From Leptospira broomii serovar Hurstbridge str. 5399 (lineage in GTDB: Bacteria > Spirochaetota > Leptospiria > Leptospirales > Leptospiraceae): a stretch of 64,000 nt of DNA. This document shows positions 18,114 through 30,473 of the stretch, one piece after another; the first letter of the stretch is position 1, and the number at the start of each line of letters is the position of its first letter. The DNA is taken from NCBI RefSeq assembly GCF_000243715.2, contig NZ_AHMO02000008.1, positions 1,413,001 to 1,477,000 of the forward strand. The letters run 5' to 3'. The notes under the pieces were generated by a model, which saw only the letters and a list, made by a program, of their open reading frames with translations, made no database searches and had not been told where the DNA came from. The position numbers were made by a program, and so were the translations under genes.

Positions 18114-19223
18114 GTGGCATCAAGTACTCGAGAATCTTCCGCCCCTTCTTACGAAAATCTCTTAGACTTCCTCCATAAAGCGAAGGGAGGAATCGAAAAA
18201 CTACCTCAGGTTCTATTCGTCGTTTCCGAGGATTCGTACGAATTCGGATTAGTTAGCGATCTTTACCGAGAAGCGTTTCGTAAATCTGGTGACCCATTTG
18301 AAGTAGTAGTCTTCGTGTCTGAGCCGGGAGACTTGGAAGCATTTCAAAATGAAGCCATGAATTTGGATATGTTCGCGGCACGCAAATTATTCGTGATTAA
18401 ATCCGGAACCGATTTTTTTAAACCGCTATTAGGTAAGGGTAAATCGAAACCCGGCGCCCGAACCCAGTTTTCCTCTTTACCGGAATCGGTGAAAGTTCTC
18501 GTTCATTACGATCATTGGGACATTTCCAAAGAACTAGTTTCGTTATTCGGGGCGGAAGCGAAGTATTTCAAATCGGGGAAAATCTATCCTGATAAACGAA
18601 GAGAAGCTTTTCTTCGGGCATGTAAGGAAGCCGACGTAAAACTAGACGACCAAGCGGAGGAGGAATTTATCTTAAGAGTGAATCCAAGCGCCGGTTCTTA
18701 TTTAAAAAATCTTGAAAAAATGCGATTATATTTAGGAAAAAAATCGTTTAAACTAGAAGATTTAAAAGAAGTATTATTTCAGTCTTCCGAGTTTAGCGCG
18801 CCTGAAATCCTGGATTTCTTTTTCGAACGGGACTCCTTGCGTTTTGCAAAAGAATTCTCTAAATTCAGAATCGGCAAGGATTCGCTTTTACTATTTCTTT
18901 CCTTGTTAAAGGACCACACGGATAGGCTGCGAAAGTTTAAGGTAATCTCGCGTTTTTACGATAACGTTCTCTCCGAAAAAGAACAATCGGACTTACTAGA
19001 GATGCAAAATTATTCGCCGGGAAGAAAAAGCCATATGTTCAGGCGTTTACGAAAGGAAAATTCCCTTTTTTCGGATAAAGATGTACTCGAACTCTATGAT
19101 TTCATCATCGATATCAATCGAAAGATAAAAACCGGAGCAGAAAAGGAAGACACCGTTTATTATTTTCTCAGGCGGGTGGAGAATTTTTTTCGTCGTCAGG
19201 ATCGTACAGTTCAAACTCGGTAA
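18114..19223 (+). CDS. holA: DNA polymerase III subunit delta
   Basis: Delta is the clamp-loader wrench that opens the beta ring. The 369-residue protein has the HolA layout: an AAA+-like N-terminal domain (LFVVSEDSYEFGLVSDLY), the LDMFAARKLFVIKSG region, a middle helical domain and a C-terminal collar helix set ending in YYFLRRVENFFRR. Delta has no functional Walker A, and none is seen. It begins with GTG at 18114. Its last 56 bases overlap the tail of the convergent NtrC-like gene. Sequence is divergent from E. coli delta, as is normal. Confidence 0.8.
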   Translation: MASSTRESSAPSYENLLDFLHKAKGGIEKLPQVLFVVSEDSYEFGLVSDLYREAFRKSGDPFEVVVFVSEPGDLEAFQNEAMNLDMFAARKLFVIKSGTDFFKPLLGKGKSKPGARTQFSSLPESVKVLVHYDHWDISKELVSLFGAEAKYFKSGKIYPDKRREAFLRACKEADVKLDDQAEEEFILRVNPSAGSYLKNLEKMRLYLGKKSFKLEDLKEVLFQSSEFSAPEILDFFFERDSLRFAKEFSKFRIGKDSLLLFLSLLKDHTDRLRKFKVISRFYDNVLSEKEQSDLLEMQNYSPGRKSHMFRRLRKENSLFSDKDVLELYDFIIDINRKIKTGAEKEDTVYYFLRRVENFFRRQDRTVQTR

Positions 19224-20064
19224 TCTTTCTGTAGATCGTTCTCTCCGAAATCCCCAGTATACGCGCAGCTTTCTCCCTATTTCCGTTTACAAGTAGTAAA
19301 TTCTTTCTAATAATTTCCCTTTCGTAATCCCTTAACGGAATTCCGGTGCGAACTTCCAATCCATTTTCGTTTCTATATCGTGTCTCGAATAATTCCGGCG
19401 GAAGATGTTTAATATCCAGAGTTTTAGTGTTATGCATAGAAACCATCCCTTCCAAGAGATTACGAAGCTGATGTAAATTTCCCGGGTAATCGTATTCGAG
19501 CAGAAAGTTTCCAAGCTTTTCGGAAATTTTAATACTCTTACGATTATATCGCCTACTTACTTCCTCTAAAAAGAAACGAACTAGCGACGGAATATCCTCC
19601 TTCCGATCTCGCAAACAAGGAAGCTGTACTTGCAAAGTCTGAATTTCTAGTAAAAGAGATTCTAGTAAAATTCCCTGACGAACTTTTTCATTGAGTGAAG
19701 GGGTCTCGGCTAGGATGTACCGATTTCTCCCTTTTTCGGCGCGGATTTTTTGCAGAAGCCTAACTTGATTATTACTTCCTAATTTTGAAAACCCTTCGAT
19801 CAAAATAAGATTTCGATCCTTACCTTCCAGATAAGAAAAAATCTCGTTCGCTTCCTCTTCCGATTCCGCTAATCCGAAATCTACGGAGAGAAAACTGGGA
19901 AATTGCGGTTTTGAAAAGGAGTGAAACAGCTTTCCTACGTAACTTTTTCCAGTACCATTTTCTCCCAAGACGAGAACAGGCAGTTCGGAAGCCGAGGTTT
20001 GTCGGATTCTATCCAGGAGCTTTTTTGTTACGGGCGACAGAGCAACGAATTCAAAATCTTCCAT
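19168..20064 (-). CDS. Degenerate NtrC-family AAA+ protein with Fis-type HTH
   Basis: A 298-residue protein built like a sigma54 activator: a central AAA+ domain with Walker A GENGTGKS near residue 35, then a C-terminal Fis-type helix-turn-helix (NREKAARILGISERTIYRK). The GAFTGA loop that contacts sigma54 is absent, and the Walker B Asp is replaced (NLILIEGF), so classic activation of sigma54 polymerase is unlikely. No receiver or other sensor domain is present. The ATG at 20064 lies 8 bases after the VWA gene stop; a TTG at 20115 is an alternative. It may be a DNA-binding repressor or a partner of the VWA protein. Confidence 0.78.
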   Translation of the reverse strand: MEDFEFVALSPVTKKLLDRIRQTSASELPVLVLGENGTGKSYVGKLFHSFSKPQFPSFLSVDFGLAESEEEANEIFSYLEGKDRNLILIEGFSKLGSNNQVRLLQKIRAEKGRNRYILAETPSLNEKVRQGILLESLLLEIQTLQVQLPCLRDRKEDIPSLVRFFLEEVSRRYNRKSIKISEKLGNFLLEYDYPGNLHQLRNLLEGMVSMHNTKTLDIKHLPPELFETRYRNENGLEVRTGIPLRDYEREIIRKNLLLVNGNREKAARILGISERTIYRKITEFELYDPDDEKNSPPA

Positions 20065-20072
20065 TGGCTGTA

Positions 20073-21761
20073 TCAGGGACGGGAGAGTTCCAAGATTTCC
20101 CCCCGCACCAAACAATCGAATTTTGATTTCTCCGTATTCTGAAAATAATTTCTTACGGTCGAAGGATCACAATCCAAAGTCTTTGGTGGGGAATAGGGAT
20201 ACGCCTCTACCGATTCCGGTAGTACTTCGACCCCTTCGGAGGAGGATGCGGAAGAAAGAAAGGTAACTTTCCAGGTACCTTTTTTACCTTCGGATAGTTC
20301 GAAAAAAGAGGGAAATTGCATCCAAAAAGCTCTCCCTTTGGTTTTTATTAACGCTTTTTTGCCTGAATTTGAAAATCGATCTTTAGAAGAACCTGAGACT
20401 GATTTAGCCAATAAGATGGAAAAATTGCTTCGGACAGGTTCGGAGGAAATAACTTTTTCCTTTCGAATTTTCTCATAAATTTCCGAAAGAGTCCAAGGAT
20501 TTAAAAACTCTCCAGCAGAATAAGAGCCGCTCATTTCTACTTTTTCTAGAACGGTTTCATCGATTTCTGCATTCGGATCTAAAACTTCCGGCGTGGTGTA
20601 CAATCTTCCACCCTGAAAGACGAGAGTTTTAGAATCTCTAGCCGTGACGATTCTTTGAAAATATGTAACTTCACGAAAGTCCGCACCCCGGCTAACCGCA
20701 TCCCTATGCGGTCTTCTCGATTCTGGTCCTGAATAAGAGGAATATAAAATAATCACTTTACATCCGATCTGGCGAAGGGATTCGATCGCAGCGGGATAGA
20801 CGCTATCATTTTGTCCTCCTTTCGCATTCGTCAGTATGATTATGGATAAATCAGGTTTGGTTCCCATTTTATCTTCGGAAACCAGAATTCTTCGCAATCT
20901 AACTAGGGAATTACCCAGGTCCATAGTCGTCGATTTACCGCTTGGCTTCCAATCTTTCCATTGATTTCGTAATTCCGCGCGAGAAGATTCGGGAAATATC
21001 TTAGAATAACTTTCTCCAAAAACTGCTAAGCGAAATCGAGTTTCGGGTCGCCAGGAAAATGCCTCTATTTGAGACATAAATTCTTTTCTTTCCGAAGCGA
21101 AAGAAAACGAGCCATCCACCATAAATATTTGCAAATTCGGAGAATTGGCAGTGTTGCTAATATTTCCCTTAATTTTCTTCCTTGGAACGAAAGGGAATGA
21201 TTCTCGGGTCAACTTCTCATATACTTCGAACAAATCTCTCTTGCCGATTGAGGAAAATTCTTCCCATCGAGATAGATTACAATCGAAGACGGATCGATCG
21301 ATTCTAATCTTGGTTTGGATCTCGACGCTGTCTCGTACGACATAGTCTGTTTTAAATCGCAAACAAGCTTCGCGAAATTGCTCTTTCGACAGCTGAGCGC
21401 GCAAATATTCCATTGCATCCGGATCTTTTTGATCTCGAAATGTATCTTTGATCTTTATCGAGTAGGCTTTGCTCGCGTAGAATTGGCCCAATCTAGACAA
21501 CTCGAACGGTTTTTCACCCGTTCCCTCTATCGATTGAGGTGCTATGCCTTCCCAATGCCCCGGAAGAAACGCCATCGTCGTCGCTATTGCGTCGCTTACC
21601 GGAAGCATTAGCAGAGTAGTGCAAATTATGCAGAAATTTTTTGACAATTGTGCGCTGCGAAGAAATTTTTTATTCCTTAGTTCCCTGGAAAAAATAATTT
21701 TAAAACATTTCATTAAAAATGGTTGCGGAATCCGTTTAATGGATATATTCCTCAAAACCAT
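20073..21761 (-). CDS. Exported VWA-like domain protein
   Basis: A protein of up to 562 residues. After an N-terminal hydrophobic segment (FCIICTTLLMLPVSDAIA) comes a long region with a von Willebrand A-like core: IFMVDGSFSF contains D-G-S-F-S, a full DxSxS metal motif, followed by the SIIILTNAKGG strand. Alternative starts are ATG 21713 and TTG 21647; the latter gives the neatest signal peptide, but none has a clear ribosome site. The degenerate NtrC-like gene begins 8 bases after its stop, so they likely share a transcript. Divergent from lipL21. Ligand unknown. Confidence 0.68.
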   Translation of the reverse strand: MVLRNISIKRIPQPFLMKCFKIIFSRELRNKKFLRSAQLSKNFCIICTTLLMLPVSDAIATTMAFLPGHWEGIAPQSIEGTGEKPFELSRLGQFYASKAYSIKIKDTFRDQKDPDAMEYLRAQLSKEQFREACLRFKTDYVVRDSVEIQTKIRIDRSVFDCNLSRWEEFSSIGKRDLFEVYEKLTRESFPFVPRKKIKGNISNTANSPNLQIFMVDGSFSFASERKEFMSQIEAFSWRPETRFRLAVFGESYSKIFPESSRAELRNQWKDWKPSGKSTTMDLGNSLVRLRRILVSEDKMGTKPDLSIIILTNAKGGQNDSVYPAAIESLRQIGCKVIILYSSYSGPESRRPHRDAVSRGADFREVTYFQRIVTARDSKTLVFQGGRLYTTPEVLDPNAEIDETVLEKVEMSGSYSAGEFLNPWTLSEIYEKIRKEKVISSEPVRSNFSILLAKSVSGSSKDRFSNSGKKALIKTKGRAFWMQFPSFFELSEGKKGTWKVTFLSSASSSEGVEVLPESVEAYPYSPPKTLDCDPSTVRNYFQNTEKSKFDCLVRGEILELSRP

Positions 21762-21779
21762 CTGATCAAGGAGAAAATG

Positions 21780-22334
<555 letters not shown>

Positions 22335-22372
22335 GCACTATCTTCTTTAGGTTTTTAACTTACCTATAAAGG

Positions 22373-22405
22373 AAAGCCTCACCGTAAAAAGTGAGGCTTT
22401 TTTTA
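22373..22405 (+). terminator. Rho-independent terminator of lipL21
   Basis: A perfect 10-bp stem (AAAGCCTCAC / GTGAGGCTTT) with an 8-base loop is followed by a T run, 40 bases after the lipL21 stop. Confidence 0.9.
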
Positions 22406-22433
22406 TGCTTAGATATTGAAAGGAGGTAAGGAA

Positions 22434-23189
22434 TTATTGCTCGTTTAACGTTAATCCGTATTCCGTAGCCATAGAATTTGCATCTTCCAAGAATTGATCT
22501 CCTTTTTCCGCTACCGATTTCAATAACTTCGCTGCAGACGATTTTAATTCTTCCTGCTTCGCTGTTTCCGAAGTTTTTGCAGATTCGATTAACTTGGCAC
22601 TGGCACTTCTCAAATTACGTAAAGTATCTCCTAATAAAGGGTCCTTTGAAATATTAGGGGAGGCAGGTTGAATCCAGACGTCCATAATATCCGTAAGCTT
22701 GCCTCCTTTTACGATGGATCCGTAGCATCGCACTTTAGCGAAATCTCCGCTGGCTTCTACTTCCAAGCAATACATACCGCGCTGCAATTTACCCTTTGAA
22801 GGAGACGTCAGGGAATTTTTCGCAAACGTTTGATCTCCTTCCGAAACTACGAACAGAATCGCATCAAAGAAATTTTTCGCGGGAGCAAATCCTTCCTTAT
22901 TATCAACGGTCTTTAATTTTAAATACTCCGTGACAATTTTATTACCTTTTTTATCCGTTTCCTCACGAGTTACGATTTCAATTCCTGAAACTTCTTCCAT
23001 TCCGTAAACGAGAGATGCCTGATCCGCCTTACTCGTACTACCCGGGTTCTTATAAATCCACTGGTCCCAGCCGGAATATTTAGTACCTACAATTTGGTTT
23101 TGTTGGGAAGGTACTTCTTTTTTACAACCGACTAGAGTAAAAATGCTAAAAACGACAAGAGCGCTCAGAATATTGCTCGTTATTTTCAT
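22434..23189 (-). CDS. Hypothetical lipoprotein
   Basis: A 251-residue envelope lipoprotein with a clean signal and lipobox TLVGC (Cys22). The first half may be an SH3-like beta fold (VGTKYSGWDQWIY, LKTVDNKEGFAPAKNFF) as found in several leptospiral lipoproteins, and the C-terminal quarter is a Lys/Glu/Ala helix. I do not recognise a named family. An AAGGAG lies 11 bases before the ATG. It converges with lipL21, and dus lies 214 bases downstream on the same strand, with nothing identifiable in the gap upstream. Confidence 0.78.
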   Translation of the reverse strand: MKITSNILSALVVFSIFTLVGCKKEVPSQQNQIVGTKYSGWDQWIYKNPGSTSKADQASLVYGMEEVSGIEIVTREETDKKGNKIVTEYLKLKTVDNKEGFAPAKNFFDAILFVVSEGDQTFAKNSLTSPSKGKLQRGMYCLEVEASGDFAKVRCYGSIVKGGKLTDIMDVWIQPASPNISKDPLLGDTLRNLRSASAKLIESAKTSETAKQEELKSSAAKLLKSVAEKGDQFLEDANSMATEYGLTLNEQ

Positions 23190-23403
23190 TTGGTCTCATA
23201 CTCCTTTATGAAGTCATAATGAGGGATGAATAAAAATTCCTGTCAATCTCATTCCTAAGCTGGTTACGCATAGAATCGGGAGGATCAAATTTGATAGTTA
23301 CTTTGTATCTCTCGCCGATATGAGAAAATAAATCTTCTCGATTGATTTTTGCTTAATTGAATATAAGAAGTCCGAAACCAATCGGACGTGTTTTGAAAGG
23401 AGA

Positions 23404-24363
23404 TTAAGCGACGCAGGTCTTCGTGAAAGAGGAATCTAATGCTAAAAGTAAACTTTTTATCTTCTCAAAATTTTCCTCCTTCAGTAACTCAACTCGGACG
23501 GGAGTAAAATTCTCTTTTCCTTGAAAGTATCGAATTAGATGTTTTCTAAACAGAATTACGCCGAATTTTTCTCCGAACGTTTCCACCATCAATGTCAAAT
23601 GCATCAACGAAACTCGTACTGATTCCGAAATATTTATATTCTGCCGATCTATGCCGGAAAATACCCAAGGATTTCCAATCGAATTTCGACCGATTAAAAC
23701 TCCATCGACTCCATAAGTGTTTTTTTTATGCAGTGCATCCGAATAAGAAACCACATCCCCGTTTCCGAAAATCGGAACATTTCTGGCCGCCTTTATATCG
23801 GCAATCGCATCCCAGTCTGCTTTTCCTGAATAACCCATTTCTTTCGTACGACCATGGACAGAAATAGCCTGCACACCTGATTCTTCTAAAATGCGAGATA
23901 CTTCCATATAATTTCGCGTTGTATCATCCCATCCCAATCTAATTTTTGCAGTGACCGGAATATCCAACGATTTACGTAATGCTTCGATGATCTTTCCGGC
24001 ATAGATCGGCTTTCTTAGCAAGCCTACACCGGATCCGCGCATTGATACGTTTTTGGTCGGACAGCCCATATTCAAATCTATAATATCGGGATTCAATTCC
24101 CGAATTCTTTTGGCCGCCTCGACTATAATTTCTAACTTGTTTCCGAAAATTTGAAAACTCACAGGTCTTTCTTCATCACGAAATCGTAATAAAGAAAGCG
24201 CCTTCTTTGAGCCGACCGCTAAATTATCCGTCGAAACGAATTCGGTATAAGAGAATGCGGATCCGAAACGTCTTGCCATTGTTCGAGTCGGACTATCGCT
24301 AATGCCGGCCATCGGCGACATAGCGAACCATCCCGGAATTTCGACCGACCCGATGCGGATCAT
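23404..24363 (-). CDS. dus: tRNA-dihydrouridine synthase
   Basis: A 319-residue FMN enzyme that reduces uridine to dihydrouridine in the tRNA D-loop. Motifs are PMAGISDSPTR at the N-terminus, QIFGNK, the catalytic Cys C101 in LNMGCPTKNV, the Lys in VTAKIRLGW, and HGRTKEMGYSGKADW. The C-terminal helical domain is complete. Closest in pattern to DusB. The start overlaps the gyrA stop by 4 bases (ATGA), so it is read with gyrA. Confidence 0.92.
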   Translation of the reverse strand: MIRIGSVEIPGWFAMSPMAGISDSPTRTMARRFGSAFSYTEFVSTDNLAVGSKKALSLLRFRDEERPVSFQIFGNKLEIIVEAAKRIRELNPDIIDLNMGCPTKNVSMRGSGVGLLRKPIYAGKIIEALRKSLDIPVTAKIRLGWDDTTRNYMEVSRILEESGVQAISVHGRTKEMGYSGKADWDAIADIKAARNVPIFGNGDVVSYSDALHKKNTYGVDGVLIGRNSIGNPWVFSGIDRQNINISESVRVSLMHLTLMVETFGEKFGVILFRKHLIRYFQGKENFTPVRVELLKEENFEKIKSLLLALDSSFTKTCVA

Positions 24364-26873
24364 TTTTCCTTACTTTCACCGATTACGGTACAATCTTGGA
24401 CGCGATCGTTATCTTTAATGTCGACCACCCGAACCCCAACGGCCGTCCGACCCATTTTGGAAATCTGGTTCGCTTCTGTCCGGATAACCATGCCTTGCTG
24501 AGTAACAAGAATAATCTCGTCATCAGCGCCCACAGAACTGACTCCGACAGCCGCTCCGTTCTTTTCTCCAACCTTTAAGAAGGCCATCCCTTTACCTCCG
24601 CGTCCTTTGGTGGAGAATTCGTCGAAGCCCAAACGCTTTCCGTAACCGTTCTCGGAAATTACGAAAATATCGTCACCTTCGACTACTTTAGAAAGACCGA
24701 CAATGGCATCGTCTCCGCCCAATCGCATTCCGGTTACGCCTTGTGCAGCTCGTCCCTGGGCTCGAATGGTATCCATTTCTATTCGAAGGGCCAACCCTTT
24801 GCTGGAAAAAATCATAACATCATCGCCTTTGACGACGGACTCTACGGTAATCAGCTCATCTCCATCCCGGAGGCCGATGGCAATGATGCCTGATTTTTTT
24901 ACGTTCCCAAATTCAGACAACTCTACGCGCTTAATAAAACCTCTACGTGTTACTAAAAGAAGGTCCTTTCCCTTATCTTCGTCTCGGAAAGTGAATACGG
25001 AAGATATGTATTCACTTTCGCCCAGACCGATAATTGCCTTTAAGGATTTGCCACGCGCTTCCTTTGAAGCCTGAGGTAGCTCATATGCTTTCATCATGTA
25101 AACTTTTCCGATATTGGAAAAGAACATAACGCTATCGTGGGTCATCGCCGATCTCATGATTTTGACGACGTCGTCCCGTTTCTGAGAAAGACCCTGGATT
25201 CCTTTTCCACCTCTGCGTTGTCGTTTAAACGTATCTATCGGCAAACGCTTAACAAATTGGTCATAGGTTATCTGGATAACGATTTCTTCATCCGCTATCA
25301 AGTCCTCGGCATTGAAAGTGGATGACTCTACGCTTTCTAAACTAATTTCGGTTTTTCTTTTATTTCCGAATTTATCGGAAACTTCCTGCAATTCGGTACA
25401 AACGATATCGGAAACTCTTGCCGGATTGGATAAAATATCTTTCAAATCCAGAATTAATAGTCTAACTTCCTCTAGTTCGTCTATGACTTTTTGAACTTCT
25501 AAAGACGTTAATCTTTGAAGTCTCATCTCCAATATCGCGTCCGTTTGAACGTCCGATAATACGAAGCGCAGCATCAATTGCTCTTTCGCTTCGGCGGCGT
25601 TCTTGGAGGCCCTAATCACTTTTATGACTTCTTCTATATTTTCGAGGGCTATTTTCAAACCTTCTAAAATATGCGCGCGCTTTTCCGCCTTATCCAGATC
25701 GAATTGCGTTCTTCGTACTATGACTTCCTTTCGATGAATAGAATAAGCGACCAAAATTTCTTTTAAGTTAAAGATCTTGGGCTTGTTGTCTAAAATCGCA
25801 AGCATAGTAATCCCGTAACTTATCTGTAGCTGAGTTAGTTTAAGGAGTTGATTGAGTATGACTTGTGCATTGGAATCTTTTTTACAATGGATCTCGACAC
25901 GGATTCCCTTTCGATCCGAGAGATCCATAATCTCCGATATTCCTTCGATTTGCTTTTCGTTTACCAGCTCGCCGATTCTTTCCAGAAGAGTTCGTTTATT
26001 AACTTGATAAGGAATTTCGGTTACGACGATAACCTCTCTTCCTTTTTTATTTTCTTCTATCTCTACTTTGGAACGAATCCGAATCGAACCACGACCGGTA
26101 TGGTAAGCCGAAAGTAATCCTTCACCACCAATGATGATGCCACCTGTCGGAAAATCGGGACCGGGCATAATTTTTAGTAATTCGGGAATCGTAATATCCG
26201 GATTTCGAATCACTGAAACTACCGCTTCAATCGTTTCCTTTAAATTATGCGGAGGCATATTAGTCGCCATTCCGACAGCTATTCCGGAAGAACCATTGAC
26301 TAATAAATTCGGAAAATTGGCAGGAAGAACATCCGGCTGTTCTTTCGTGTCATCGAAGTTGGGTGAGAAGTTTACGGTTTCTTTTTCGATGTCGCGTAAA
26401 AGTTCTTCGGCGATTTTTTCGAGCCTAGCTTCGGTGTATCGGTAAGCGGCAGGATTATCCCCGTCAATGGATCCGAAATTTCCCTGACCGTCGATTAACG
26501 GAACTCTCAGCGAAAACTCTTGAACCATTCTCACCAGAGCGTCATAGACGGCGCTATCACCGTGCGGATGATAATTACCGATGACTTCTCCGACGATTTT
26601 TGCGCATTTTACGTAAGGTCTATCGCTTCTCCAAGCTCTCTCATTCATCGCATGGAGAATTCTTCTATGCACAGGTTTTAGCCCGTCGCGTACATCGGGA
26701 AGAGCCCTACCGACGATTACACTCATCGCGTACCCTAGGTAGGCCTCCTTCATCTGATCTTCTATTTCAACCGGAATTACCCGTACGCCGTTCTTTAACG
26801 CCTCGCCTATGTCGGGCCTTGACGCGGGACTAAACCCTAAGGTTTTTATTTCATTTTCCATCTCTTGGCTCAT
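24360..26873 (-). CDS. gyrA: DNA gyrase subunit A
   Basis: The 837-residue DNA-cleaving subunit of gyrase. The catalytic Tyr is Y146 in AAYRYTEARL. The quinolone pocket reads HPHGDSAVYD with S107 and D111, the unmutated form. The C-terminal wrapping domain contains the GyrA box QRRGGKG, which separates it from ParC. It follows gyrB by 30 bases and is translationally coupled to dus. The start is ATG 26873; a second in-frame Met five codons in is possible. Confidence 0.97.
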   Translation of the reverse strand: MSQEMENEIKTLGFSPASRPDIGEALKNGVRVIPVEIEDQMKEAYLGYAMSVIVGRALPDVRDGLKPVHRRILHAMNERAWRSDRPYVKCAKIVGEVIGNYHPHGDSAVYDALVRMVQEFSLRVPLIDGQGNFGSIDGDNPAAYRYTEARLEKIAEELLRDIEKETVNFSPNFDDTKEQPDVLPANFPNLLVNGSSGIAVGMATNMPPHNLKETIEAVVSVIRNPDITIPELLKIMPGPDFPTGGIIIGGEGLLSAYHTGRGSIRIRSKVEIEENKKGREVIVVTEIPYQVNKRTLLERIGELVNEKQIEGISEIMDLSDRKGIRVEIHCKKDSNAQVILNQLLKLTQLQISYGITMLAILDNKPKIFNLKEILVAYSIHRKEVIVRRTQFDLDKAEKRAHILEGLKIALENIEEVIKVIRASKNAAEAKEQLMLRFVLSDVQTDAILEMRLQRLTSLEVQKVIDELEEVRLLILDLKDILSNPARVSDIVCTELQEVSDKFGNKRKTEISLESVESSTFNAEDLIADEEIVIQITYDQFVKRLPIDTFKRQRRGGKGIQGLSQKRDDVVKIMRSAMTHDSVMFFSNIGKVYMMKAYELPQASKEARGKSLKAIIGLGESEYISSVFTFRDEDKGKDLLLVTRRGFIKRVELSEFGNVKKSGIIAIGLRDGDELITVESVVKGDDVMIFSSKGLALRIEMDTIRAQGRAAQGVTGMRLGGDDAIVGLSKVVEGDDIFVISENGYGKRLGFDEFSTKGRGGKGMAFLKVGEKNGAAVGVSSVGADDEIILVTQQGMVIRTEANQISKMGRTAVGVRVVDIKDNDRVQDCTVIGESKEK

Positions 26874-26903
26874 TCGCTTTTAGAGCTCCTATCTTTCTAT
26901 ATA

Positions 26904-28832
<1,929 letters not shown>

Positions 28833-28906
28833 CTAGGAATAGTTTTCCCGAAAACGCTAAGGAGGCAAGGAAATTCGCTTTAATGCTAGGAAAGATTAGA
28901 ACCTTC

Positions 28907-29368
28907 TCAAAGGTATTCGATTAGCTCTAAAAGGCGCTTTCGTGCATCAGGATCTACTTCCTTTTCGGCGATTGCGAGTAAGTCTTCTTTACCAATGATT
29001 CCGTTGCTAGCCCGTTCTATAACCGTCGTTTTTCTTGTGTTTTTTGATAAACTACCGACACGAATTTCTAGTTTGCGAATCGTTTCCCGACCTAAATAAC
29101 GCTTGGATTGCGAAAGAATTCGATGTTTCAAAAATAGGAGTTCTTGTTTATAAGCCGCATGCGAAACGATTACGATTAACGTTTCCCCGGAAATAGCGGA
29201 AGGTTCCGATTGATTCGCAAAGATTGGGCCTACTATATCTGACCATCTTTGGGCAAGAGTTCTCAATGAAATTTGCGTAAGTAAATTGGCTTCGGTCCAA
29301 CCGAGATTTTCAAGGAGGCTTTTGAATTCGTCGATTTCTACTTTATCTGGCTTACCGGGTTTATCCAT
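28907..29368 (-). CDS. dciA: DciA-like protein (DUF721)
   Basis: A 153-residue protein of the DUF721/DciA family, the helicase loader-type factor of bacteria that lack DnaC/DnaI. The core reads [21 protein letters not shown] and [18 protein letters not shown], the conserved KH-like pattern. The start overlaps the end of recF by 8 bases, and gyrB follows 89 bases later, a common arrangement for this family. Confidence 0.85.
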   Translation of the reverse strand: MDKPGKPDKVEIDEFKSLLENLGWTEANLLTQISLRTLAQRWSDIVGPIFANQSEPSAISGETLIVIVSHAAYKQELLFLKHRILSQSKRYLGRETIRKLEIRVGSLSKNTRKTTVIERASNGIIGKEDLLAIAEKEVDPDARKRLLELIEYL

Positions 29369-30461
29369 GGATCGCCTGGACCTCTCCGTTCCGAACTAAA
29401 AAAACTTGTTTTCGATCCTGTAATCTTCCTACATAATCGGCAATCCCTTCCAAATCGGTCGTCGTAAAAAATGCCTGTCCCGCATTTAAAACGAGTTCGA
29501 CGAAATATTCTCTTCGTTTAACATCCAATTCTCGGATAACATCATCTATTAAAAGTACAGGCGTAATTTTCAAAAATTTTCTATAATATTCGAAGGAGGC
29601 TGCCTTTAAGGAAATAACGGTACTTCTTTTTTGTCCTTGCGAGGCAAAATCCGTAATATCCATATCGTTTGTTCCTATAAACATATCGTCGCGATGAATC
29701 CCAACGGACGTATAACCTAATCTTTGGTCTCTAGAAAGATTTCGAACAAGTAGGTTTTCAAATTCTTCTTCATCGGTAAAGCTAGGCTTATAGCGTAGCT
29801 GTAAATTGTCTTTCCCACCGCTTAATAGCGTCAAATTAGTCTGATAAAGATTATCTAATTCATAAATTAAATCCTTTCTTTTACGATATAGAATTCCTCC
29901 TTTCTCGATTAGTTTGGAATTCCAAACCGAATATAAACTTGAATCTCGAGAACCAGATTTTAGTAGCGCGTTACGATGTTTAAGAATTTTATTATATTCA
30001 ATGAGGTCATCCAAATATGAACGATCGAAGGAAGATAAGAAACTATCTAAAAATCTTCGACGCTCAACCGGTCCTCCTTCCACAATTTGTAAATCGAGGG
30101 GGGTCATCAGGACGGTTATAAACTTTCCGACCAAATCAGATCGTTTCTTAATCTCTTCCTGATTGAACTTCAGTTTTCTTCGAATAGTTGGCTTCCTAGA
30201 ATATCCGATTTCCAGAATGTCTTTTTTTCGATCCGACTCGATCTCCGCTTTTATGTAAAAGCCGTCCTCGTTCCATCGAACTAAATTTCCATCCTCGGAT
30301 TCTCTAAAACTTTTTAGCCAAGAAACGATGGAAATTGCTTCCAAAAGGTTGGTTTTTCCTTCCCCATTTTCGCCCACAAAAAAAATCAGCCTGGAATCAA
30401 AATCCAAGCTAATACTTTCATGATTTCTAAAATTGAGAAGCCTGAGGCTTCGTAAAAACAT
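29361..30461 (-). CDS. recF: DNA replication and repair protein RecF
   Basis: A 366-residue SMC-like ATPase that works with RecO and RecR to load RecA at gaps. Walker A is GENGEGKTN near residue 30, the ABC-type signature is SQGQKRS, and Walker B is VLLIDDVI. The start lies 12 bases after dnaN. recR is also in this window at 51873. Confidence 0.95.
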   Translation of the reverse strand: MFLRSLRLLNFRNHESISLDFDSRLIFFVGENGEGKTNLLEAISIVSWLKSFRESEDGNLVRWNEDGFYIKAEIESDRKKDILEIGYSRKPTIRRKLKFNQEEIKKRSDLVGKFITVLMTPLDLQIVEGGPVERRRFLDSFLSSFDRSYLDDLIEYNKILKHRNALLKSGSRDSSLYSVWNSKLIEKGGILYRKRKDLIYELDNLYQTNLTLLSGGKDNLQLRYKPSFTDEEEFENLLVRNLSRDQRLGYTSVGIHRDDMFIGTNDMDITDFASQGQKRSTVISLKAASFEYYRKFLKITPVLLIDDVIRELDVKRREYFVELVLNAGQAFFTTTDLEGIADYVGRLQDRKQVFLVRNGEVQAIHG

Positions 30462-30473
30462 TCTCTTTTCGGC

